In this document: one piece after another, positions 36,720 to 46,339 of the stretch
How the letters are laid out: each line of letters begins with the position of its first letter
How positions within the stretch are numbered: the stretch's first letter is position 1
Source: Ischnura elegans
Taxonomy: Eukaryota > Arthropoda > Insecta > Odonata > Coenagrionidae
Direction: 5' to 3'
DNA length: 64,000 nt
Assembly: GCF_921293095.1 (NCBI RefSeq)
Contig: NC_060254.1
Span: 105,548,917-105,612,916 of the forward strand
Position numbers and translations under genes: made by a program
Notes under the pieces: generated by a model
Told to the model about the DNA's origin: nothing
Database searches by the model: none
The model's input: the letters and a program-made list of their open reading frames with translations, nothing else

Positions 36720-37140
36720 TCTCCTAGATTTTAGTGACAAGATTAAACAGTGGCATTTACCAGGACCTACGTCACCCTGGGCTTCCCAGGCAACTACACA
36801 GGGTGGCGTAGCTAGGGGGCAACCAAACGCCCAAACAGCAAAATTAAATTGTTTTCCAATTTTAAAATTTTTTATTTTCTATTCTATCTCATGGTGTAAA
36901 TTTATTTTTATTTTTGCGGAAGAAAAGGTAGACTTTGTGAAAAAAAACTCATAAAGTTTCATGGCTATTATCCATGTATATAATAAAAATATATCACTGC
37001 CACTCATATTATGTTGGTTCTTGAAAAATATAAGTCTATTAAACTATTTGGATTAAAATGTTCTTATTACCTCCGAAAATGCTCTCTGGTATTTCTTTTT
37101 AACAAAAAATGTACACTGCATTATACACAAAAGAGGTGAT
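36720..37140. other. Unassigned DNA with a possible MITE end
   Basis: CAGGGTGGCGTAGCTAGGGGG at 36,797 looks like a hAT-type terminal sequence, but no partner end or duplication was found. Confidence 0.35.
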
Positions 37141-37149
37141 GCTACACAA

Positions 37150-37460
37150 TGGCTCAGGGAGGGGTCAGGCTTTGGAGGATAGACCCCTTCCGCCCCGAAT
37201 TCAGAGAAAATTTTTAATTAATTTCATTTTACTTACTTAATTGCATTGATATTAAGTATGGAAAAGTGTAAGGATCGATAGAATATCCCTGAGAAAGCTG
37301 TAAACCTCACCATTTTGAACCATTTACATATCTTAAAATTTTCTGGGGGAGGTCCCGGCACCACCGGCTTACAATGGAAGGCATTCCATACCATCCAGAT
37401 CCCACAGCATTGATTGTCCCCTCTAAAATTCCCCTGTCCTTAATTCCTAGCTGTACCCCT
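37150..37460 (+). repeat. Decayed CAGTGGC-family MITE
   Basis: It matches 11,871-12,196 and 12,950-13,235 internally (GAATTCAGAGAAAAT, GTAAGGATCGATAGAATATCCC, AAACCTCACCATTTTGAACC, TTAATTCCTAGCTG). The ends are eroded. Confidence 0.65.
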
Positions 37461-37829
37461 TTCCCCGGACCACTTAATTGGTATATGTAATTGAGGGGTA
37501 TTCCATACCAAACCCCCCTTAGTAGGGCAACACAACATCAGTTTGCTCTGCGTTTTCCCTTGTGCAGGCCCTGGTATTGATGTACAAGTCATTTATATTT
37601 TGACCGTAACAAAGATAAGAGTGCTATCCACAAGCATTCTTGTTCTTTTCCGAATCCAATCAATTCCGCATTACAATATTTGAGTGCTCCAATTTTGGGG
37701 ATTTGATGGATTTTAGGGTGTTTGCAGATTATAAAGCATACAAGCCTCAAAGTCTCAAAGTCTGGATCTACAGGCTTTATAGTTGTGTTCGCTAGTTTCC
37801 TTGTGTTCACCCATCCCTATTTCCTTTGA

Positions 37830-38012
37830 TGCCAAACGTCGGGTTGAATCGACGAGCATTTTCATACGCAAACGACCTGATGCCGGCTATAGCTGACATG
37901 GGGGAAGGAAGGTGACTGGTGAGATAGCTGTGGTCGTATGCATTCTGGCCCTGCCAGAGACCCAACTTAGGGAGACCTTAGGGCCACTGCACCGTAATTA
38001 AGCCCGACCCTC
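37830..38012. repeat. Fragment related to the 30.1-kb TTAA element
   Basis: GAGCATTTTCATACGCA, GGCTATAGCTGACAT, GTATGCATTCTGGCCC and GAGACCCAACTTAG parallel blocks at 30,165-30,360. Ends are absent. Confidence 0.65.
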
Positions 38013-38487
38013 CCCTTATGGGATCTGCTTTTATCCCACTCCACAATGTTGATTGTAATGCATTTACGTACATGAGTAGGCAAAAAATGTCTTGTGAACG
38101 CATAAATCAGCTAAAGGTTTGCGCCGAGTGCATTTAAATGGGTTTATTATAGTATCCTTTGTGTTATGTTTTCACTTAGGGCGTGTCAAGAGGTGTGCCT
38201 ACGCGGCAGGATGACCAGCCACAGAAATTGCATGATGTCGTACATGTGACATAAAACAAGCTAATGCAAAAACAACAAGAAAAAGGACAGGTGGGATACA
38301 ACAAGAAGAGGAACTAAGGCGTTTTGGTAGGATGAGAAGTACTTGTGTACTAACTTGGGTAGCAATCTGTGCAGCCATGGTAATGCGCATAGCAGACAGA
38401 CAAATAGACATCCACTTCTAAATATATGTAGAAGATGGTTAGCTAGATTTATAAAATCCCTTCTTACCTTTTATAGGAGGAATAGGG

Positions 38488-38737
38488 CAGGGGCGCAGCT
38501 AAGGACAAAGGCTGGGGGGTGGGTTTAGGCGCAGCTATAATACTTTGGGGTGTGGGGGTATTGCATAACCGCCTTAAGATTAATGGTGTAAAATGGCGAC
38601 CATTACGGTTTTCTGAGGGATATGTGATTAATCCTAATACTATCCTATAAGTAATACAAATCCATTAAGTAAAATGGATTAAACTTAAAAATTTCTCTGA
38701 GCTCTGGAGGGGTTTTATCCCCCACGCTGCGCCACTG
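38488..38737 (-). mobile_element. 250-bp hAT-type MITE with exact target duplication
   Basis: The ends are CAGGGGCGCAGC and GCTGCGCCACTG. GAATAGGG is present at 38,480-38,487 and again at 38,738-38,745, a perfect 8-bp duplication. It is the reverse orientation of the 12,950 element. Confidence 0.92.
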
Positions 38738-38745
38738 GAATAGGG

Positions 38746-40079
38746 GATGCTCAATTGAGTATTGAGTTTAATTCTCAATTGAATTGCGGTGGAATGATTA
38801 GAATGGTGGAAAGTATTTCAATCTTGTTAGAATCTAAGAGTGAGGGATCCATACTTATTCTAGGAATTAAGGTACAGCAATTCCAATGGAAAACCTTGAA
38901 AATGTCATATACCTCTGGGTGGTTGGCCGCCGACATGCCAGGGAGTTGTCCTTGATGTTATGGCCCTGAAATAGTGAAGGCATATAATTGTAGATAAACC
39001 TCATTTATTGATGAAAATTAGAACTGTGTGACATCTTAAGATAACAGAAAAAATGTTATTCTAGACCTAACGTTGTGTGTTTTTAATGTAATAACCACTA
39101 TTATCCAAGATTATTACAAGTTTTTCCAAGAGAACTTTACATTTTTTAGAATAAGGGTGTTCATAGGGGAGAATTCTTGTATTCAGAAATGTACTATGGG
39201 AGACATAAGTGATAATTACATAGGGGTCAGTGTTTGCCAATATCAATACCACCATGGGAATAGATTATCCCACAGCAAGGTACTATTGTTTTCAATAATT
39301 TGTTGAAAACCACACATCCAATTTTCCTATCAGGGCCAGACCAGTAAAACTTGGATAGCTGGCATACAAGGCTAATTGCACCCAAGGTCAAGGATGTGAC
39401 GGAACTAGCAAAATTGGAGTCAAAGTATATGCGATGTGAGCAAAGTCTGGAAACGAGCACGTAGTCTCGTAGCTGATACTATTGCTATCATCATTGATTC
39501 ATAACTAATTATATTCAAATGTGAGTTTGCACAGACTACTCTGAGTGCTTGAAGGAGCTTTGCAGCAGCCTGAAACTATGTACAGTGTCGTTAACCTCAG
39601 CTTCAATATCAGTGTGGCAATAGAAATGTAATTTAATTAATTATGAATTAATTTGATTAAAATCCTGTTACTTCTCCTTGTTTAAAAGGTGATAATTGCC
39701 ATGGAAATTGAATTTTCAATGGAAATAAAGTACATCCAAATGAATGTTACTTCCAGAATCAGTTAATGAGCAATCTTCCCAGCTATAGAAAAAGGAAAGC
39801 AGTCCAATGATCCGTGATTCTCCTATCCTAATAGGCAAGTTAAGAGGCAGAATATCACTCATGTTTGAATGGTGGCAGGAATGGATCCAGATTGCAGGGG
39901 GAGGCACTCCTTTACATTGAGAGGAATCAAAACATCTGGGAGTCTACCATTTCAATCCTGTTGGCATTTGCATGAGGTGGAAATCTCTCTAGCTTACGTC
40001 CACACCAATACTTCTAGGCACACAAACATACGATACATTCACTTACCTCTTGAGGTGGGACTTTGGGCCTCGCCGCGGG
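38746..40079. other. Unassigned DNA
   Basis: Short open frames exist at 38,755-38,955 and around 39,070-39,460, but they lack family signatures and overlap on opposite strands. No supported feature. Confidence 0.4.
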
Positions 40080-40622
40080 TCACAGGTGGTCTTGATGGCG
40101 GTAAAACCTCCCGTCCCCATCGGGATGGTTCCGCGACGCTCTCTGTCCCAGGGCCTGGCGGACAAGATCTTCAATCCGTCTCTCTATAACCCCCACCATC
40201 CAGTCAATTTCAATTGTAATAGACGCTATATCCAGAATTATGTTGTTATACTGTTGCATGAATTCTTCAACTGAGGGACGGTGGAGGTGGGGCCCTGGAA
40301 AGTCTTCCACCCCCCTGGCAGGGCCCTGTTGTTCAACATTGAGGTCTTCCCATGGGTCTTCTACTAGGCCTTCTTCTCCCGGAGGAGGAGAGGCGGTTGG
40401 TGAAGGGCGGCCCTCCTCCGGGGGCAATGGGGACGTGGCTATCGGCATCTCTGCAGTTTCATCTGACGTCGCTGTTTGCGGCAATGCCACGTCAGCCCCT
40501 GAAGTCTCCAACTCCTCCGGGATAGGGCCCTCGGCGGCCAATTCCTCCACCTCTTTGCGTCCTAGGCATCTGCCTATTATAGAGAGGAATCCTTCTTGAT
40601 CACAAATAAATTTGGGCCCATT
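40080..40622 (-). CDS. GC-rich acidic/proline-rich reading frame, unknown function (likely exon)
   Basis: An open frame of about 180 codons follows an upstream TGA at about 40,623-40,625 and ends in TGA. The start cannot be set: no ATG is in frame for the first third, and possible acceptors (CTATAATAG, ATGCCTAG) lie near 40,570-40,590, so it is probably an internal or 3' exon. The N-terminal part holds FLSIIGRCLGRKEVEELAAE, the middle is rich in P, E, T and S, and the C-terminal part (HRPSVEEFMQQYNN, then EIDWMVGVIERRIEDLV) is predicted to be helical. Composition is far more GC-rich than the surroundings. It could be a host gene, or the non-catalytic partner protein of a DNA transposon. Confidence 0.5.
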   Translation of the reverse strand, partial: NGPKFICDQEGFLSIIGRCLGRKEVEELAAEGPIPEELETSGADVALPQTATSDETAEMPIATSPLPPEEGRPSPTASPPPGEEGLVEDPWEDLNVEQQGPARGVEDFPGPHLHRPSVEEFMQQYNNIILDIASITIEIDWMVGVIERRIEDLVRQALGQRASRNHPDGDGRFYRHQDHL

Positions 40623-40639
40623 TCATTCCCACCCCATAG

Positions 40640-41935
40640 ATTTTGCTATCAAAATGGATTAGTTAATGACACTTGTAGACTATGCAGGATAGAGAAAGAT
40701 CGTTTAATTTGATTGTATAATTAGAAGAATTGGAGAAGAAGCATTCACCTGGGTTCCTCATGGGGAATCTAAGTGAACAGTTGGGCATTAGGGACCCTAA
40801 GTGTCTTATATGTGTAACACTTAGTGAGGTTATCAAGGCTCTATTGCACCCTTGCAATGCCAAGGACCCATCTACTTCACTTGGGAATCAATCCAGTTAC
40901 CACTCCGTACTAACTTACAAAAATTCCATAGCTCTAAAATACTACTACTAGAGTACTACACACATCTCATAGTTTTTTATTTCTTAGCTTAATGTTTGTC
41001 CTAGCCTCCTCTCTTTTTCTGCATACTAATATTCTTCTCTGTCTCGGCTATGACTGCTATGCCGTCAGCGAATCATAGCATAGTTTTTTTCTCCGTTAAT
41101 ATTGACACTCAAAGCCTTCTCCTTCTAATCACCTAAAATTATAAGGTTTTCTTCACCCCTTACCTGTTTGATTACTGCTATCATCATAGACGCCTTAAAC
41201 TTCTTCATCCTATAGTAGTCCGTCGTAGGTATGCGTTAACGTGTACCACTACGGAATCTACCGGCTTAGTCTCTAGCTTTACCATAATTTTCCTTTTATT
41301 TAGGACGGGACCTTTTTCCCTAAATTTCGATCGTATGCCCCTTATCTCTTACATAATTAATGGAAGGAGGAATATTTCTCGTAGTTTTTCAAAGAAATTA
41401 GTAAAGGCATTAGAAATAAATTATCCCCTACGAAATTAAAGCGGGCCAAATGTTGGCAAAGTCGAATTCATTAGTTCGTAATCCAACATAGCTTAGTCCC
41501 TAGAAGATACATTGAATGAATCACACACCAATTGTACTTTGAAGATGTTGTTATAACATTGAAATCTAGGTCACAATAACTTTTCTTATAATCGTATTGC
41601 AAGTGTTTCATTCAATATGGAAAAATTCCGCTCAATCGCGTTTGAATCTTCGGATTTTATTTGTAAGTTGAATTAAGTATATGCTTTTATGCACAGCGTT
41701 TGAAAATCATTAATCATTCTACCAAATTAAGTTGTTAAGCATGGAACGGAAACTAAATATTATCATCTACCGTACAGTGGTTAGAGTAATTTGTGAAAGA
41801 GTATATTCCAGCGTCACATTCAAAAGGTTTTGTGCTCTTACTCATACAAAGTACTGCATCAAACAAGTAACTTTGTATGCAGTCACGCGCGCGAGTGCAT
41901 AGTTAAATACACCAAGTATGATATTCGGCATGAAA
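40640..41935. other. Unassigned AT-rich DNA
   Basis: Nothing that I can support as gene or repeat. Confidence 0.4.
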
Positions 41936-41943
41936 AAATCATT

Positions 41944-42019
41944 TGGCTAACCTGGGAATCGAACCCGGATATCCCCGATGATCGGTAAAATATGCTACTA
42001 ATTATACCACAAAGCCACC
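41944..42019 (-). tRNA. tRNA-like sequence (probably tRNA-derived repeat)
   Basis: Seventy-six nt on the minus strand, from GGTGGCTTTGTGGTATAA to GGTTAGCCA. It has a perfect B box (GGTTCGATTCC), a T stem with one mismatch, and only about four good acceptor pairs, followed by a T run. The anticodon stem is poor. Most likely a tRNA pseudogene or SINE head, not a working tRNA. Confidence 0.35.
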
Positions 42020-42099
42020 TTTTTACTTGAATATGAGAATCTCTTTTTCCTTGTGACTAAGATTCGCCTAGAAAAAAAATTACTTGGTAATGTAACTTG

Positions 42100-42165
42100 T
42101 GTAACATAACTGACCGGCAAACGGGAGGATCTGGGTTCGAATCCCGGTTAAGCGAAATGTTTTTT
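42100..42165 (+). repeat. tRNA-like 3' half with B box and T-run
   Basis: CTGACCGGCAAACGGGAGG then TCTGGGTTCGAATCCCGG and TTAAGCGAAATG, followed by seven Ts. It resembles the anticodon and T arms of a tRNA with a pol III terminator. The acceptor 5' half is not recognisable. Confidence 0.4.
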
Positions 42166-42597
42166 TCGTGGCAATTAACAGTCTTGGTATATATGTGTCC
42201 TCATTCATGTTAAATAATAGTGGTGTATAAGAACTAAAATTCCCTTCGAAATTAAAAAGAAATGGGTAACATGTCAAGTACGAGACCTGACTTCAGTGCA
42301 GTTTACATCCCCGGAAGGGTCATACGGTGGCCTGAGTGGTAGAGAAAAATTGATCTTGTAATGCTCCTCAGAAATTTTAACTTCTTCCCAAGGCGGAGAT
42401 GTTAGTATTGAAGAATTTTTAATGAAATTACATTTTGTTGTCATAAACTTCTAGAAGCATCATTATGCAGAAAACTTTCTACAGTTACACTTAATGAGTC
42501 TACCTGATGTTTTCAAGTAGGCTTCTTTGGAGATTGTGATGATATTTAGTGATTTTTTCGGGTATTCTTCCGCATTTATCCATTTTGTAGGACAATA

Positions 42598-42627
42598 TTT
42601 CGCCAACGTTCCAGTTGGCTTCCTCAG
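42598..42627 (-). ncRNA. Hammerhead-like motif in Penelope 3' end
   Basis: On the minus strand: CTGAGGA, A, a perfect 6-bp stem GCCAAC / GTTGGC around TGGAAC, then GAAA and TATTGTC. Both core strands and a GUC triplet are present, so this is the better of the candidates. An extra A sits between core and stem II. Confidence 0.45.
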
Positions 42628-42961
42628 GTCCACTGAACTGACGATGCAGAAAGTTGTTCATCTTATAAACACCCCGTTTGCTGCCTTTTTTGTGGAGGTG
42701 TGCCCTGATTGGTCAGGATCTTTGAAGACCCTTTTCCACGCGCTGGCGAGATTGTAGCCGTCTTCACGGTTGAAGTTCTTCGTTGTTTTGGCGATCTCAA
42801 TTGCCTCCCTGGTTATTCTCGGGAAGTAGCGGCCTTCTTTGTACAAAAGAGAGGCGTCGTCAAAGCCAATATTGTGCGTCGGTCCACTCCATTGGTGTTC
42901 CGCCGCCGCTGACTGGGTGAAATGTCTATTTTTTACGTGCCTTCTGTGCTCTTCCCTGATA

Positions 42962-44105
42962 AAAATAAACTCCACCATGGTGGGTTAAGGAAGGGTAAAG
43001 GAAGGGTAGTAGCCTTCATGGTGGGTAATTACCCTTGCACAACCCACGCCCTACCCACTATTAAGGGGAAGGGAAGGATAGAAAAATCCTTCGTCTACCC
43101 TTCCTTGGGACTTTGCATTTATAACTGAGGAAAACATATCGACATTGCCTCCTCAGCTACTTTCACCTGCTAAAGAGCATTGAGTTCTGTACAAGAACGT
43201 AAGCAGTCTTTGAATCGTACCCTCCGCCCCCCGAAATATAAAAACACAATCATTTTCCTTCATAAAAGAAAACAAAATATTGACAAATAATGAATTTAAA
43301 AATATTTCTTTAACTATTGAAGTTTTTTCGATCATGAAAAGTGTTGGAATTATTTGAAAACCCAATACTTAGTATCCTGTTTTTCAAAAATTTCCCCACC
43401 CGGTTTTGGTCAACCCCCCCGAACGAAATTCCTGGTAACGCCACTGTACACAATAGATTATATAATTGTGTGAAAAAAGCTCAGTTAGAAGTTCTTTCAT
43501 TCACATTTTTAGGATGTAACCTATTTGTGTGGCTGACAATGGGACATGGGGGGAGTGATGTTCGGTATTTGTATGCCGATCTTATTCTCTGAAACGAAAT
43601 GAGTGTGGTTGATAAATGTCACAGCTTTCTTCCACATAGACTCAGGTGCGAATCTCATCTTAAATTTTGTAGTATATGATCCGTTGAGAAGCCTTTCCTA
43701 AGTACTACTTCGATAGCCAAGGTTGTTAAGGTACTAGTTTTTCATCCTCATATATGTAGGTTCTGGGTTCAAGACCATGTTCGGTCAATTTTTTTCTGTC
43801 TTATAATTTTAGAAATCACTGTTATAATTCATCCCCATTAGTTTAATTTAGTTGCTTAGCGATTTTTTTTAAATTTTCATGTTAATTTATGGATTTTTAG
43901 TTTTTATATTAGTCCTACCCTTCCTGTACCCTTCGTTGAGGCTGGCAGAACCCTTCCCTTACACTCCAGGAAGGAGAGGGCCTACCCACCAATGTTCTAA
44001 AATACCCTTCGTGTACCGTTGCTGAAAGTTATAGGAAGGGTACACCTATCCTTCCCTTACCCTCATTGGAGGGTAGACCTCCCCACAATGGAGGAGTTTA
44101 TTTTA
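42962..44105. mobile_element. TA-flanked MITE inserted in Penelope ORF
   Basis: The inverted ends are AAAATAAACTCCACCATGG and the inverse of TAAAATAAACTCCTCCATTG, flanked by TA (42,960-42,961 and 44,106-44,107). Both subterminal regions are rich in ACCCTTCC-type direct and inverted repeats. TA duplication points to the Tc1/mariner type. Inside are a hAT-like end (43,435-43,446) and a tRNA-like B box near 43,750-43,790. No transposase. Confidence 0.8.
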
Positions 44106-44224
44106 TACATGGTTGGACTCGGCATTTCAGTGCTCGTGATGTTTGGTCGATGTAGGAATCACCGCCGCTGCATTGTGGAGGAGTGGCAGGCCTCCAAAAA
44201 CATAGCATCATGACCAGATTCGAA

Positions 44225-44310
44225 TATCCTCGTCAAAATGAAAGAACACACCCTAAAGACATCTGTGGAGGAGTATACCAGATTAAATGTAAATGAAATT
44301 GTCTATACTT
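44225..44310 (+). pseudogene. Short plus-strand Penelope fragment
   Basis: It reads NERTHPKDICGGVYQIKC, the part normally just ahead of the YIG half. It lies on the opposite strand to the neighbouring fragment, so a head-to-head partial copy or a small inversion is likely. It is short, so the assignment is tentative. Confidence 0.5.
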
Positions 44311-44329
44311 CTTAAAGTCTTCTTGTCTT

Positions 44330-46090
44330 ATACTTGTAAAAATGATTCGCAGGTTTAATGTATTTCATGTATAAATTTTTTGCACACAACAAGCATATTT
44401 ACGCAAATAGGAGATATGTAACGATTAAATTTGGTAATCTAGACGTCATCGCTGTATTACAGCGACCAAAAATCAACCCCTGCTTAGTGATATTGTTTCA
44501 AGTTCAAATTCTTTATTTTGGGTGACTCACGCAATAATTAATAATAGTAATTTCAATAACTAGAATATCTTTTATAAGAAAATTACTTCCCGTAGTTTTT
44601 TCCCTCGGTTGTAATTTATCGAGAAACACATTTTCCGGAAATGCGAGAAAAATTAACCAACGTGATACTTTTCGTATCGTGTTTTGATGACACAGCGGTT
44701 ACTTTTGAAAATATTTAGACACGAAATGAAGATATGCACGTTATATTACCTACTCGGTGAAATATTTATTCTTGGCTAGCGTCAGCAAGAATTTAAAAGG
44801 AAATGGTGTAACCTAGAACCCAACTGATAATGTGCAGTATATTCTCTATATTCATCTTATTTTCAATGCTTGGTTCCAAAAAGTTAATATATTATAGTCA
44901 TAGCCGATACATTATCGAGAGGTACTTACTTTAAAGCAGTTTCTCCTTCTACCGTGTAAATTACATCTTTTGTAGCAGGTTTGGAATGATCAAAATGGTT
45001 AAAATAATTTGATAGTCTATTCATTAGCTTCATAACATTTTTAAAGATTTTACATGGATGAAAATATGTGTCGAAAGATATTTAAACTGTTAATAATGTA
45101 GCACATTTAAAACGGATTTATATACTCACCATTATTCCTAGTACTTCATTTCCACCATCCCTCAAAAGATATGCTTCCTCTTTTCTCATAAATTGGTCTT
45201 CATACTCTTTTTCCTCTTTGATTTCCTTTCACTTTCCATGCAGAAGAACAGAAAACTTGAAAACTCGCGCTCGCCCCGTTCCTAGCACACCCTCGCAACT
45301 CAACACTGGGCTTCGGATGATACAAAAAAACTGCTGGGGGTGTTTCAGAGTCTCCCCTTCCGAGCGAATCGGGAGACTTGACGCGGATTCTACGTCACTT
45401 GCTAGCGGCCAGGCAATCCGTGCGTTTCAGACTGGCTTCCTATCGACTAAAGGACGGCTTTCCGGTAGGATAGAAGTCGAGTGGGCTATAGATGAAGGAA
45501 GCTCATTCCGGTTGGGAATGGTGATATGTTATACTGTTGGTTTTTATTAAGTATTTGGTTCTAATAAAATAATACCACTTTATTTCATGAGTGCTGATGC
45601 ATGTGGATATTCTGATAGAGTAATATTGGTGTAAGTGACTTTAATTCTCGTGTAAAGTAGACAATAAATGCGCAGACTGTATCACTGTCGGTGCAAGTTC
45701 ATTTGCGTTGTTATTTGGACGAGTAATTTGACAAAAAGAACGTTAAACAAGTTGGAATGCATGGCGTAATGACTTACAAATATGTAGGTAGCATTATGCA
45801 TTGGAAATGTGTCCGTGGGTTTGAAAGTATAACAATTTGTCTAGTTTGATATGATTGTGTGCATGACCATTGGCGTCGCAGTTACATCGGAATTAGGCGT
45901 GGTAACGTGCGTAATACAGTTGATTCTATAGAGCACATCCTAAATATTCGTATTAATATGAGATGTTAGTTCAAGCATAACGGGAACAGCCACGGTAACA
46001 ACTATACGGAAGCACCCTCACACAATCTTGTCATATATACTCCACAAATTTCGACGTCCTTCCCATGAGAAATAGGGTGGTTTGCTTTTG
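44330..46090. other. Mostly unassigned DNA; possible exon at 45,244-45,464 (+)
   Basis: The stretch 45,244-45,464 follows a long pyrimidine tract ending CATGCAG and ends at the donor CCG-GTAGGA. It is open on the plus strand and less AT-rich. The encoded residues match no family known to me. The rest is AT-rich and featureless. Confidence 0.25.
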
Positions 46091-46097
46091 TTTTTTT

Positions 46098-46335
46098 ATT
46101 CAGATTATTACTCCTGGAGTACGTATTTCACGCTTTTAGATTTTTAAATTACGATACCTATTTTTCGCGATTAATTGCAAATTGAAAAATTTCAAGCGCG
46201 CGAAAACGCGACGGGTAAGCATGAATGCCGGGAAAACTCCCGTGTGACGTCGTTCTGGTTCCCGCTGCCGCAAGTGAGGTGACCTTGGGGCGAGGCTCTG
46301 AGCGCTGATACGACGCAGGATGCTAGCATGTAGCA
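46098..46335 (+). repeat. Dispersed repeat, copy 2
   Basis: The reverse complement of the 843-1,060 repeat: ACTCCTGGAGTA, TTGAAAAATTTCAAGCGCGC, AAACGCGACGGGTAAG, GTGTGACGTC and AGGTGACCTTG. Confidence 0.55.
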
Positions 46336-46339
46336 GAGT

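Larger units (their letters stand above)
42560..44190 (-). pseudogene. Third Penelope-like element, split by a MITE
   Basis: The minus-strand GIY-YIG piece at about 44,110-44,175 reads CSGGDSYIDQTSRALKCRVQ. The frame resumes at 42,959 with REEHRRHVKNRHFTQSAAAEH and continues with a RITREAIEIAKTTKNFNRED block to the C-terminus. Excising the TA-flanked insertion joins the two in frame. The 3' end (42,598-42,627) carries a hammerhead-like core. No reverse transcriptase is left. Confidence 0.78.
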
